A stretch of DNA of 64,000 nucleotides, taken from NCBI RefSeq assembly GCF_025165815.1, contig NZ_JAFFZE010000017.1, forward strand, positions 186,001 to 250,000, given 5' to 3'. Both the position numbers and the translations under genes were made by a program. The DNA is from Actinophytocola gossypii. GTDB taxonomy: Bacteria > Actinomycetota > Actinomycetes > Mycobacteriales > Pseudonocardiaceae. Position 1 is the stretch's first letter; each line of letters opens with the position of its first letter. Below are positions 16,570 to 27,001 of the stretch, in pieces. Under the pieces are notes generated by a model. The model made no database searches. It saw only the letters and a list, made by a program, of their open reading frames with translations, and was not told the DNA's origin.

Positions 16570-18312
16570 GTGAGACGGTACTTCCGGGCGGTGGCCGACG
16601 CCGGCGCGCGGGCCGTCGAGTTCTGCCGCCAGCGGGTGGCCTACTTCGGCGAGCTGTGGCGGCGGTCCCTGCAGGTACGGGTCGTGGTCAGCACGCTCGC
16701 GCTGTCCTCCGCGGTGGTCTTCGTGCTGGGTACGTTGCTGCAGAACCAGATCACCGACCGCCTCCTGGAGACCAAGGAGGAGGCCGCGATCGCGGCCACC
16801 CGCGACTCGGTGCAGGTCGCCGAGGCCGAGCTGGCCGGGGTCAACCCCAACGCCGACGCCGTGCGCGCCCGGCTGACCAGCGCGCTGAACCAGCTGACCA
16901 GCTCCTCGCCCAACGGCGACACCGCGAACTCCGCGGCGGGCGCGTTCGAACCGGTGCTGGCCAGCGACTCGCAGGCGCTGGCCGAGACCGGCAACACGAT
17001 CCACGTCGGCCAGTACGAGGACGTCCCGGACAGCCTGCGCCACTTCGTGCAGAACCACCAGGTCGCGGTGCAGATCCACACCGTCGACCGGGCGTCCGGG
17101 CGCACCACGTTCCTGATCGTCGGCGCCCCGTTCGGCACCGCGAACCGGCCGATGCAGCTGTACATGCTGTTCCCGCTCACCGCCGAGCAGCGCACGGTCA
17201 GCGTCGTCCAGTCCACCCTGCTCGTCGGCGGGCTGGTGCTGCTGCTCCTCCTCGCCGGCATCGCGAACCTGGTGACCCGCCAGGTGGTCCGCCCGGTGCG
17301 CGCCGCCGCCCAGGCCGCCGAACGCTTCGCCGGCGGGGAGCTGGACGAACGGATGGCGGTGATCGGCGAGGACGACGTGGCCAAGCTCGCCGAGTCCTAC
17401 AACGAGATGGCCGAGAGCATCGAGCGGCAGATCCGCCAGCTCGAGGAGTTCGGCACCCTGCAGCGCCGCTTCACCTCCGACGTCTCGCACGAGCTGCGTA
17501 CCCCGCTGACCACCGTCCGGATGGCCGCCGACGTGCTGCACGCCTCCCGCGAGCAGTTCCCGCCCGGCCTCTCCCGCTCCACCGAGCTGCTGGTCGACGA
17601 GCTGGACCGGTTCGAGGCGCTGCTCGCCGACCTGCTGGAGATCAGCCGGCTGGACGCGGGCGTGGAGGAACTGGTCGCCGAGCAGGTCGACCTGCGGCCG
17701 ATCGCGGTGCGCGCGGCCAGGGCCGTCGGCACCATCGCCCGCACCGCCGGCAGCGAGATCGTGCTCGACCTGCCGGACGAGGAGGCCACCGCCGAGGTCG
17801 ACGCCCGCCGCGTCGAGCGCGTGCTGCGCAACCTGCTGGCCAACGCCGTCGACCACGGTGAGGGCCGCCCGGTCCGGCTGCGGATGGCGTTCGACGACGA
17901 GGCGCTCGCGGTGACCGTCCGGGACTACGGCATCGGCCTGCGCCAGGGCGAGGCGGAGCTGGTGTTCAACCGGTTCTGGCGGGCCGACCCGTCCCGCAAC
18001 CGGCACACCGGCGGCACCGGGCTCGGCCTCGCGATCAGCGCCGAGGACGCCCGGCTGCACGGCGGCCGGCTCGACGCGTGGGGCGAGCCCCGCAAGGGTG
18101 CCTGCTTCCGGCTCACGCTGCCGCGCCGCCAGGACGTCCCGACCGAGCGCACCCCGCTCGGCCTGCCGCCGCCGGACGCCGACCTGGACCCGGATGACCT
18201 GGTCGGCACCGCCCCGTCGGTCGGCGACGCCATCCGCGTGTCGGTGCCGAGCGAGCCGGAGGAGCCGGCTCAGATCCCGCCGCCCGCGCCGGCCTGGGAG
18301 GAGGTTCGATGA
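16570..18312 (+). CDS. mtrB: Sensor histidine kinase MtrB
   Basis: 580 residues. TM1 (about 37-56) and TM2 (about 214-236) flank an extracytoplasmic domain of roughly 155 residues. HAMP linker, dimerisation/phosphoacceptor domain (His307 in SDVSHELRTPLTT) and the ATPase domain with N, G1 and G2 boxes (LANAVDH, DYGIGL, GGTGLGLAIS) follow. The acidic, proline-rich C-terminal tail of about 60 residues is typical of MtrB. It phosphorylates MtrA and acts at the membrane, with LpqB as an accessory lipoprotein. GTG start; stop overlaps the lpqB start (ATGA). Confidence 0.96.
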   Translation: MRRYFRAVADAGARAVEFCRQRVAYFGELWRRSLQVRVVVSTLALSSAVVFVLGTLLQNQITDRLLETKEEAAIAATRDSVQVAEAELAGVNPNADAVRARLTSALNQLTSSSPNGDTANSAAGAFEPVLASDSQALAETGNTIHVGQYEDVPDSLRHFVQNHQVAVQIHTVDRASGRTTFLIVGAPFGTANRPMQLYMLFPLTAEQRTVSVVQSTLLVGGLVLLLLLAGIANLVTRQVVRPVRAAAQAAERFAGGELDERMAVIGEDDVAKLAESYNEMAESIERQIRQLEEFGTLQRRFTSDVSHELRTPLTTVRMAADVLHASREQFPPGLSRSTELLVDELDRFEALLADLLEISRLDAGVEELVAEQVDLRPIAVRAARAVGTIARTAGSEIVLDLPDEEATAEVDARRVERVLRNLLANAVDHGEGRPVRLRMAFDDEALAVTVRDYGIGLRQGEAELVFNRFWRADPSRNRHTGGTGLGLAISAEDARLHGGRLDAWGEPRKGACFRLTLPRRQDVPTERTPLGLPPPDADLDPDDLVGTAPSVGDAIRVSVPSEPEEPAQIPPPAPAWEEVR

Positions 18313-20045
18313 CCAGATCGCGTGCGTTGCTGATGGTGTTGTCGGTGCTGCTGGTGGCCGGCTGCTCGTACATTCCCGATTCGTCCAGCCCGCACGCGGT
18401 GCGCGACGACGGGCAACAGCCGCAGCCCACGATCGCCGAGCCGGACCCCGGCCTGGACGCCTACGACCTGGTGCGCGAGTTCATCCACAAGTCCGGCAAC
18501 CCCGAGGCCGCGGCGATGTACCTCACCGAGGACGCCAAGCGGACCTGGGACGCCGACGCCGCCCCGAAGATCATCTCGGACACGTTCGCGACGGTGCCGA
18601 ACCGCAAGCCATCGGTCGGCGACACCGGCACGCCGGAGGACGGCGTCAAGACGGTCACGCTGCAGGTGACGCTGATCGGCCGGCTCGGCTCGGACCACGC
18701 GTTCGTGCCGGAGATCGAGGACGAGCGGTACAACGTGCTGGTCGAGCAGCAGCCGAACGGGACCTGGCGGATCTCGCACCCGCCGAAGACGCGGTTCGTG
18801 CCGCTCAGCGACTTCGAGACCAGCTACCGGAGCGTCACGGTCTACTACTTCGATCCCGACCTGCGGGTCACCGTGCCCGACATCCGGTACGTCGCCGCCG
18901 AGCCGGTCCGCGGGCTGCCCTCCCGGGTGATCAACGTGCTGCTGTCCGGCCCGTCGGACACCATGCGCCGGTCGGTGGTCTCCCCGCTGGAGGGGGTCAA
19001 GCCCAGAACGAACGTGGTGCCCGACGACAGCGGCATCCTGCCCGTCGACCTGACCTCGGTCGGCGACAAGTCACTCGAGCAGCGGAAACAGATGGCCGCG
19101 CAGATCGTGCTGTCCCTGCAGGCGGTGACGTCGAACCGGCTGCGGATCATGGTCGACGGCGCCGACCTGGTCCCGGGCCACCGCGACTGGCGGCTGCGCG
19201 ACCTGCCGGCCTACGACGCGCCGACCAAGCCGGACTCGGACCTGTCCGGCCTGGTGGTGGCGGACGGCGTGGTGCGGTCCCTGCGGAACGGCAGCCCGAT
19301 CGAGGGCCCGGCGGGCAACGGGTCCTACCTGGTGCTCAGCGCGGCCCAGTCCGTCGACGGTGAGCACCTGGCCGCGGTGGTGAGCACGGCCGCGGGCCCG
19401 CTGCTGCGGGTGGGCGAGTTCGGCGGCTTCCTGGAGGAGGTCACCGGTCTGGAGGCCGCCACGATGACCAGGCCCACCTGGCTGGTCAGTACCTCCAAGG
19501 AGGTGGATCCGACCGAGGTGTGGACGGTCGCCGACGGCGAGGTCGTGCGCGTGGTGCGGACGAGCGAGGAGGGCTGGAAGGCGATCCAGGTCAGCTCGTC
19601 GGAGCTCGTCACCTTCGGCGCGATCACCGACCTGCGGCTGTCCAGGGACGGCACCCGCGCGGCGATCGTGGCCGGCGGGCGGGTGGTGGTCGCGTCGGTC
19701 GTGCGGGACGACAAGGGCTCGGCGAGCCTCCGGTACCCGAGGCAGCTCCAGCCGACGTACGTGCAGACCGCGGTGGGGGTGGACTGGGTCAACCAGGAGA
19801 CGCTGGTGGTGGGGACGCAGGACCGGGCGCTGCCGGTGCTCGGCATGTCGGTGGACGGGATGAAGGTGGAGATCTTCGACCGCAACAACCTGCAGCCGCC
19901 GATCAGCGCCATCGCCGCGGCCCCCGACCGGGACGTACTGGTGACCGACAGCGGCGCGATGTCCAGCGCGCCGGGAGCGGACCAGCTGTGGCGCCAGCAC
20001 CCGCACGGCCAGGGCCCGGACTCGATCCCCTTCTACCCAGGCTGA
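18309..20045 (+). CDS. lpqB: Lipoprotein LpqB, accessory to MtrAB
   Basis: 578 residues. Signal peptide with lipobox LLVAGCS (Cys at residue 19), then a GerMN-like domain (about residues 190-290) and a beta-propeller-like C-terminal domain. In mycobacteria LpqB binds the MtrB sensor domain and tunes MtrA phosphorylation. Here the gene overlaps the mtrB stop by 4 bp (ATGA), which fits a stoichiometric partner. Length and organisation match the family. Ends 45 bp before comF. Confidence 0.93.
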   Translation: MTRSRALLMVLSVLLVAGCSYIPDSSSPHAVRDDGQQPQPTIAEPDPGLDAYDLVREFIHKSGNPEAAAMYLTEDAKRTWDADAAPKIISDTFATVPNRKPSVGDTGTPEDGVKTVTLQVTLIGRLGSDHAFVPEIEDERYNVLVEQQPNGTWRISHPPKTRFVPLSDFETSYRSVTVYYFDPDLRVTVPDIRYVAAEPVRGLPSRVINVLLSGPSDTMRRSVVSPLEGVKPRTNVVPDDSGILPVDLTSVGDKSLEQRKQMAAQIVLSLQAVTSNRLRIMVDGADLVPGHRDWRLRDLPAYDAPTKPDSDLSGLVVADGVVRSLRNGSPIEGPAGNGSYLVLSAAQSVDGEHLAAVVSTAAGPLLRVGEFGGFLEEVTGLEAATMTRPTWLVSTSKEVDPTEVWTVADGEVVRVVRTSEEGWKAIQVSSSELVTFGAITDLRLSRDGTRAAIVAGGRVVVASVVRDDKGSASLRYPRQLQPTYVQTAVGVDWVNQETLVVGTQDRALPVLGMSVDGMKVEIFDRNNLQPPISAIAAAPDRDVLVTDSGAMSSAPGADQLWRQHPHGQGPDSIPFYPG

Positions 20046-20090
20046 CCTGCGCGAACCTCGTCTGTCGGTGCGTGGTGCCATGATTCGCTC

Positions 20091-20749
20091 ATGCGTTCGT
20101 TCCGTGCACTGACCGACCTGATCGTCCCGTCCCGCTGCGCCGGGTGCGCCGCTCCCGGCGGCCCCTGGTGCCCCGACTGCGCCCGCACGCTGGCGGGTCC
20201 GATCCCGGTGGTCCGCCCCGCCCTGCCCTCCGCGCACGCCCTCGGCCTGTACCGGGGCGCGCCCGCCGCGCGATCCTCGCCTACAAGGAACGCGGCCGCC
20301 GCGAGCTGTCCCGCCCCCTGGGCCGGGCGCTGGCCGCCTGCGTACCCGACCTCCTACCTCGCCCGCCGACAGTGCCGCCGAGGCTGACCCTCGTTCCCGC
20401 CCCGTCCCGGCCGGCGGCGGCCAGAAGGCGGGGTGGCCAGCACATGCTCGCCATAGCCGACCACTGCGCCCGCGCCCTGCGCGCGTCTGGAGTGGACGCC
20501 CAGGTCGCGCCCGCCCTCCGCCTGCACGCCCTGGCACGCGACTCGGTGGGCCTCACCGCCGAGGACCGCACCGCGAACCTCGCCGGCCGCCTACGCCCGG
20601 TGCCCCGCCGGGCGCCGCCGCAGGACATCCCCGTCCTGCTCCTGGACGACGTGATCACCACCGGCGCGACCGCGGTGGCCTGCACCGAGGCCCTGGCGTC
20701 GATCGACGTCCGGGTGACCGCCGTCCTGACCCTGACGACGGTCGCCTGA
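20091..20749 (+). pseudogene. comF: ComF family phosphoribosyltransferase-like protein, frameshifted
   Basis: The N-terminal zinc finger (RCAGCAAPGGPWCPDCARTL) and YRGA segment are read from ATG 20091. From about 20268 onward the homologous frame is shifted by one base, giving ILAYKERGRRELSRPLGRAL, VPAPSRPAAARRRGGQHM and the PRPP-loop LLLDDVITTGATAVACTEAL to a TGA at 20747-20749. Joined, the two parts make a normal ComF of about 218 residues. The expected coding across the break (GAPARRAIL) would need four more bases in the GCCCGCCGC stretch, so a small deletion or sequencing error in GC-rich DNA is likely. Codon quality is good on both sides. ComF proteins are linked to DNA uptake; their role in actinobacteria is unclear. 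Confidence 0.8.
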
Positions 20750-20832
20750 CCCTGAGGACCGTCGCCTGACCCTGAGGACCGTCGCCTGACCCTGAGGACC
20801 GTCGCCTGACCCTGAGGACCGTCGCCTGACCC
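20741..20832 (+). repeat. 20-bp tandem repeat, four full copies plus a part, over the comF stop codon
   Basis: Unit GTCGCCTGACCCTGAGGACC is repeated exactly at 20741, 20761, 20781 and 20801, with a partial fifth copy from 20821 and a diverged unit just before (20723-20740). The comF stop codon lies in the first unit. The unit length is not a multiple of three, so it cannot be a coding repeat extension. Likely slipped-strand expansion. Confidence 0.95.
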
Positions 20833-20907
20833 GGTGTCGCCGCCAAGCCCTACCGCCGGGTAGCCCCCGCGAGGGGGCGTGACCATACCCCCTCGCTCCC
20901 GAATTTC

Positions 20908-21265
20908 CCTGCCAAGCAGGCAAAAACCGCCGATCACGTTCGTGGTCGATCGGTCCTTGTGACACCACGGCACGTTCCCGTCGACAACCTGTTTCACCAC
21001 GTGGATACCCCCGTCCGAGTGAATTCGACACGGGAACTTCAGCTCGAAGTTGATCGTTGTCCATGTATGGAACACCGGCACACCTACGCTCCGGAGCCAC
21101 TGCTCCCGGCCGCGAAGATCACGCGGTGTGCCTGGTACGGCTGGCGGAACGCGATTTCCCCCAGCTGGGCAAACGATCACCGGCAGCCAGCCGCACCGAC
21201 CCGCGGCGATGTTGCTCTGCGTAAGCGACACCGGGCGGCGAAGTTCCCTCTCCGAGGGGGCTTTT
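20908..21265 (+). ncRNA. Candidate structured noncoding RNA upstream of hpf (raiA-RNA-like position)
   Basis: By eye the + strand contains a hairpin CCTGC-CAA-GCAGG (20908-20920) and GTTCCCGT pairing with ACGGGAAC about 50 nt on. Next come hairpin AACTTC-AGCTC-GAAGTT (21035-21051) and an 8-bp stem GGCACACC/GGTGTGCC (21077-21084 with 21125-21132) enclosing a GGAGC/GCTCC hairpin. A second 8-bp stem CGGCTGGC/GCCAGCCG (21138-21145 with 21186-21193) encloses two smaller stems. A 10-bp hairpin at 21241-21263 is followed by TT. A raiA motif RNA is known upstream of raiA/hpf genes in Firmicutes and Actinobacteria. Assignment to that family here is inference from position and structure, not from a consensus match. 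Boundaries are approximate. Confidence 0.45.
21241..21263 (+). terminator. Terminator-like hairpin ending the pre-hpf structured region
   Basis: AAGTTCCCTC-TCC-GAGGGGGCTT forms a 10-bp stem with two G-U pairs and a 3-nt loop, followed by TTGCGG. It would release a separate RNA from the region upstream, or act as an attenuator for hpf. Confidence 0.5.
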
Positions 21266-21336
21266 GCGGACGCACAAGCCAAGCTAACGTGCCCGCTATC
21301 AGCTTTCCCGGTTCGCAGGGAGGAGGCGAGAAGCCC

Positions 21337-21450
21337 ATGATCCTGGCGCCGGAGGAGCCAACGAGGACACCAGTCCTCCAGCCCTTTCGCGATCTGGCCG
21401 TCCACCAAACCTGGACCCCAGATTCCGGCGCCGAAGTTCGCTCACACTAG
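21337..21450 (+). CDS. Possible 37-residue leader peptide before hpf
   Basis: ATG 21337 is preceded by the very strong purine run GGGAGGAGGCGAG, and a frame of 37 codons runs to TAG 21448-21450, 27 bp before hpf. The peptide begins MILAPEEPTRTPVLQPFRDL and has no recognisable motif. The ribosome-binding site is better than chance, but the ATG is about 11 bp from it and the frame is short. It may be an upstream ORF coupling translation to hpf, or coincidence. Confidence 0.25.
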   Translation: MILAPEEPTRTPVLQPFRDLAVHQTWTPDSGAEVRSH

Positions 21451-21477
21451 CTCGCATCCACGCGAGGGAGGTCGTGT

Positions 21478-22146
21478 ATGGACATCGTCGTTAAAGGCCG
21501 CAACGTCGAGGTGCCCGATCACTACCGGGCGCACGTCGAGGAGAAGCTGGCTCGCCTCGAGCGGTACGACCGCAAGGTCATCCGCTACGACGTCGAGTTG
21601 TTCCACGAGCCCAACCGCCGGCAGGCCAAGAACTGCCAGCGCGTGGAGATCACCGGCATGGGAAGAGGCCCCGCCGTTCGGGCGGAGGCGTGCGCCGGCG
21701 ACTTCTACGCCGCACTCGACGCGGCGGTGACCAAGCTCGAGAACCGGCTCCGCCGGCTGCACGACCGCCGACGCGTGCACTACGGGCGCCGCAGCCCGTC
21801 GTCCGTCGCCGAGGCCACCGCGACGCCGCTCGCCGACGGCAACGGGGTCAGCGGGACCAACGGCCGGCGCGCGCAGACCGCCGTCCTCCCCGCGCCGGCC
21901 GAGGAGTACCTCGGCACCGGCTCCGTGCCAGAACCGCGCTGGGACGGCGCCGACGACGACAACCTCCCGGGTCGCGTGGTGCGCGAGAAGGAGCACTCCG
22001 CCCACCCGATGACCGTCGACCAGGCCCTGTACCAGATGGAGCTCGTCGGCCATGACTTCTACCTGTTCAACGACGCGGCCTCCGGCCAGCCCAGCGTGGT
22101 GTACCGCCGCAGAGGATTCGACTACGGCGTGATCCGCCTGGTCTGA
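21478..22146 (+). CDS. hpf: Ribosome hibernation-promoting factor, long form (HPF/RaiA)
   Basis: 222 residues. The N-terminal S30AE domain (MDIVVKGRNVEVPDHYRAHV to about residue 100) binds the 30S decoding region. A linker of about 60 residues leads to the C-terminal dimerisation domain (KEHSAHPMTVDQALYQMELV, then RRGFDYGVIRL), the long-form layout that makes 100S ribosome dimers. ATG 21478 has GGGAGG 8 bp upstream. Preceded by an unusually long structured leader and followed by a perfect terminator hairpin. It lies between comF and secA as in mycobacteria. Confidence 0.95.
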   Translation: MDIVVKGRNVEVPDHYRAHVEEKLARLERYDRKVIRYDVELFHEPNRRQAKNCQRVEITGMGRGPAVRAEACAGDFYAALDAAVTKLENRLRRLHDRRRVHYGRRSPSSVAEATATPLADGNGVSGTNGRRAQTAVLPAPAEEYLGTGSVPEPRWDGADDDNLPGRVVREKEHSAHPMTVDQALYQMELVGHDFYLFNDAASGQPSVVYRRRGFDYGVIRLV

Positions 22147-22174
22147 CGACCGCGGCCCGCTGAGCATCGGGGAG

Positions 22175-22200
22175 GCCCCCGGGTGACGGAACCCGGGGGC
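22175..22200 (+). terminator. Terminator after hpf
   Basis: GCCCCCGGGT-GACGGA-ACCCGGGGGC is a perfect 10-bp stem with a 6-nt loop, 28 bases after the hpf stop. It separates hpf from secA. Confidence 0.8.
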
Positions 22201-22337
22201 ACACCCGTGTGCGCCGACCCGACCAGCAACCCCGCATAGCATGAGCCCCGACACCACCACGTCGACACCGCCTACGATGGCAGGTGACGAGGCGCCCCCG
22301 CCGGGCGCGTGACGACCAGGCTAGTGAGGTTGACCTG

Positions 22338-25304
<2,967 letters not shown>

Positions 25305-25403
25305 CCCACGCACCTCGCCCCCCGCGGACCCCGGCCCGACACAACGACCCTTCGGTCCGGGATCCGCGGAGTAGCCAGTAGGGCCCCCGCGACTCCCACC
25401 CTC

Positions 25404-25617
25404 CCGGAACGTACGACTCACCGCCCCGGAACGTACGACTCGCAAGCTCCGCGAGTCGTACGTTCCCGTTGCGCGAGTCGTACGTTCCCGTCGCGCGAGT
25501 CGTACGTTCCCGTCGCGCGAGTCCCACGTTCCGGCTGCGCGAGTCCACGCTTCCGGAACGTACGACTCGCCGTCCCGGAAGGTACGACTCGCGACCTTCG
25601 CGAGTCGTACCTTCCCG
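25404..25617. repeat. Cluster of about ten dispersed GAGTCGTACGTTCC units in both orientations
   Basis: Units of 18-20 bp with core GCGAGTCGTACGTTCCCG. Three identical forward copies start at 25451, 25473 and 25495, spaced by 22 bp. Diverged forward copies are at about 25517, 25539 and 25600, and inverted copies at about 25404, 25425, 25553 and 25574. Opposed neighbours can pair into long hairpins, so the cluster may end secA transcription. Spacers are 3-7 bp, so it is not a CRISPR array. Same family as 224-324. Confidence 0.9.
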
Positions 25618-25832
25618 TGCTCGAGTAACACCAGAGGCCCAGCCGGCGCCCGGCCTCCTGGGGGGGCTCCGCTGGGGCTTGATCCGCTCGCGCGGAACTG
25701 TCGGTGGTGGGAGGTACGCTGGAAACCGGGGGCCGGAGGCCGACTCCTGATTCCCAGTGAGCCCAGCGAACCCAGCCGGTCCGGTGGTCGTGTCGTCGAG
25801 GCGCCTGGTCTGGCCTCGCCACGTCCGGACGT

Positions 25833-25864
25833 GCCCGCCGCCGAGGCCTTCTCGGGCGGCGGGC
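25833..25864 (-). terminator. Hairpin downstream of the Rv3235-like gene
   Basis: GCCCGCCGCCGAG pairs with CTCGGGCGGCGGGC (one bulge) around the loop GCCTT, 13 bp beyond the stop of the leftward gene. No T-tract is evident. Confidence 0.6.
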
Positions 25865-25877
25865 GTCGGCACGGGGG

Positions 25878-26375
25878 TCACAGGATGCGCAGTACCGCGC
25901 AGTGCCAGCGGTCGTCCACCCGGTCGAACCGGATCGCGGCCGCGCGGATCCTGGGTCGCTCCTTCGACCGGTCGGACACCTCGATCACCGCGCTCAGCTC
26001 GACCGCGGTCGACGTCGGGTAGCAGGTGTGCAGGCTGCGCAACCGGTGCCGGCGGCCGGGCGTGGTCATGCGCAGCCTGGTCAGCAACGCCTCGTACGCC
26101 GGGTCGGACAGGATCGTGCGGAGCTGGGTGACGCTTCGGCGGCCGTCCAGGACCTCCAGGACGTGGCACACCAGGCGTCCGAGTACCTCCGGCGTCGGGG
26201 CGACCGGTTCCGCCGGCGGTCCGACCAGCGTGAGCTGCGGCCCGCGCACCGGGCGCAGGCTCGACCACCGTCCGAGTGGGCCGGGGTCGTCCGTCTCGTG
26301 GGTCGGCTCGTAGTGGGTCAGCGCGTGGAGCACGACGCCGCCGGGCGAAGGCTCCGCGAAAGCGGGAAGTGACAT
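25878..26375 (-). CDS. Rv3235 family protein
   Basis: 165 residues, no signal peptide. The C-terminal two thirds carry the pattern of the small actinobacterial Rv3235 family encoded near secA: helix LGRLVCHVLEVLDGRRSVTQ, then LRSLHTCYPTSTAVELSAVI and a strand-rich ending with DRWHCAVLRIL. An NTF2-like (SnoaL-type) or similar small fold is suggested by that ending, but no catalytic residue can be named. Function unknown. It is convergent with secA across the repeat cluster and oriented like the DUF6912-type gene to its right. Confidence 0.75.
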   Translation of the reverse strand: MSLPAFAEPSPGGVVLHALTHYEPTHETDDPGPLGRWSSLRPVRGPQLTLVGPPAEPVAPTPEVLGRLVCHVLEVLDGRRSVTQLRTILSDPAYEALLTRLRMTTPGRRHRLRSLHTCYPTSTAVELSAVIEVSDRSKERPRIRAAAIRFDRVDDRWHCAVLRIL

Positions 26376-26445
26376 GCCCTAACAGGGCGCCGTCACCGTC
26401 CACTCCGGACAAACACCATCCCATCGGGGACGGGTGGTCACCGAA

Positions 26446-26952
26446 CTAGAGCAGTTCGAGCAGGAACGGTAGCTCCTCCGAGGCATACCAGGCCAGCTCG
26501 TGATCCTCGGCGTCACCGAGTGTGAACTCCGCGTCCGGGTCGCCCAGGTCCGCCTCGTCGATCACCTCGGCGGCGGCGCGGACGGCGGGCTCGGCCTCCT
26601 CGGTGTCCAGGTGCACGGCGGCGACCTGGCTCAGCGTCACCGGGCCGGCCAGGCGCACGACGCCGTAGTCCAGGTCCGGCCGCAGCTCGGCGCCCTCCAC
26701 GTCGGCGGAGATCACCGCGCGGCGGGGGAGCGTGCTCTCCGGATCGTCGGCCAGCTCGCCGGCCAGCAGCCGCAACGACGCCCGCGCGGCCTCCGACATC
26801 GCGGCGTACTCGAGTTCCTCCGCGCTCCCGGTGGCGTACGACTCCCGCAGCGCGGGGGTCAGCGCGAACGCGGTGTCGCTCACGGCGGCGACCTCGCTCT
26901 TGGCGTTCAGCGCACGCAACATGGTCACGGTCGCCGGAATGTAGACCCGCAC
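26446..26952 (-). CDS. DUF6912-type conserved actinobacterial protein (Rv3231c-like)
   Basis: 168 residues, acidic, cytosolic. It begins VRVYIPATVTMLRALNA, the conserved opening of this family, and continues with AFALTPALRESYATGSAEEL. A C-terminal EELPFLLELL completes the pattern. The family is confined to actinobacteria and its function is unknown. Start GTG 26952 aligns with the family start, although the frame stays open further upstream. It is divergent from the TrmH-type methyltransferase gene with a 49-bp gap. Confidence 0.72.
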   Translation of the reverse strand: MRVYIPATVTMLRALNAKSEVAAVSDTAFALTPALRESYATGSAEELEYAAMSEAARASLRLLAGELADDPESTLPRRAVISADVEGAELRPDLDYGVVRLAGPVTLSQVAAVHLDTEEAEPAVRAAAEVIDEADLGDPDAEFTLGDAEDHELAWYASEELPFLLELL

Positions 26953-27001
26953 CTGGCGATCCTGCCACACCCCGCCGCCGGCGACATGCGATGCTCACGC
27001 C

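Larger units (their letters stand above)
20833..21477 (+). other. Long untranslated region before hpf
   Basis: About 645 bp without a convincing protein gene, notably more AT-rich than its surroundings in places. It holds a short hairpin (20908-20920), a series of perfect stems between 21035 and 21263 (see the ncRNA entry), and a small possible leader frame (21337-21450). The hpf ribosome-binding site GGGAGG is at 21464-21469. Such a long structured leader before a ribosome hibernation factor suggests an independent noncoding RNA or leader-controlled expression. Confidence 0.7.
25305..25877. other. Intergenic region after secA
   Basis: About 570 bp with no supported gene. It contains the dispersed-repeat cluster at 25404-25617, a run of seven G at 25663-25669, and near its right end a strong hairpin (25833-25864) placed to terminate the leftward Rv3235-like gene. 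Nothing resembling a tRNA was found. Confidence 0.7.

Noticed and set aside
20755-20846. Repetitive peptide-coding frame on the minus strand
   Set aside because: It is only the translation of the 20-bp tandem repeat, which cycles through reading frames and has no start signal.
25404-25617. Repeat cluster considered as a CRISPR array
   Set aside because: Units are short (18-20 bp), occur in both orientations and are separated by only 3-7 bp; no cas gene in the window.
25640-25770. Possible tRNA gene after the repeat cluster
   Set aside because: No acceptor stem or T-arm (GGTTCRA) pairing could be assembled.
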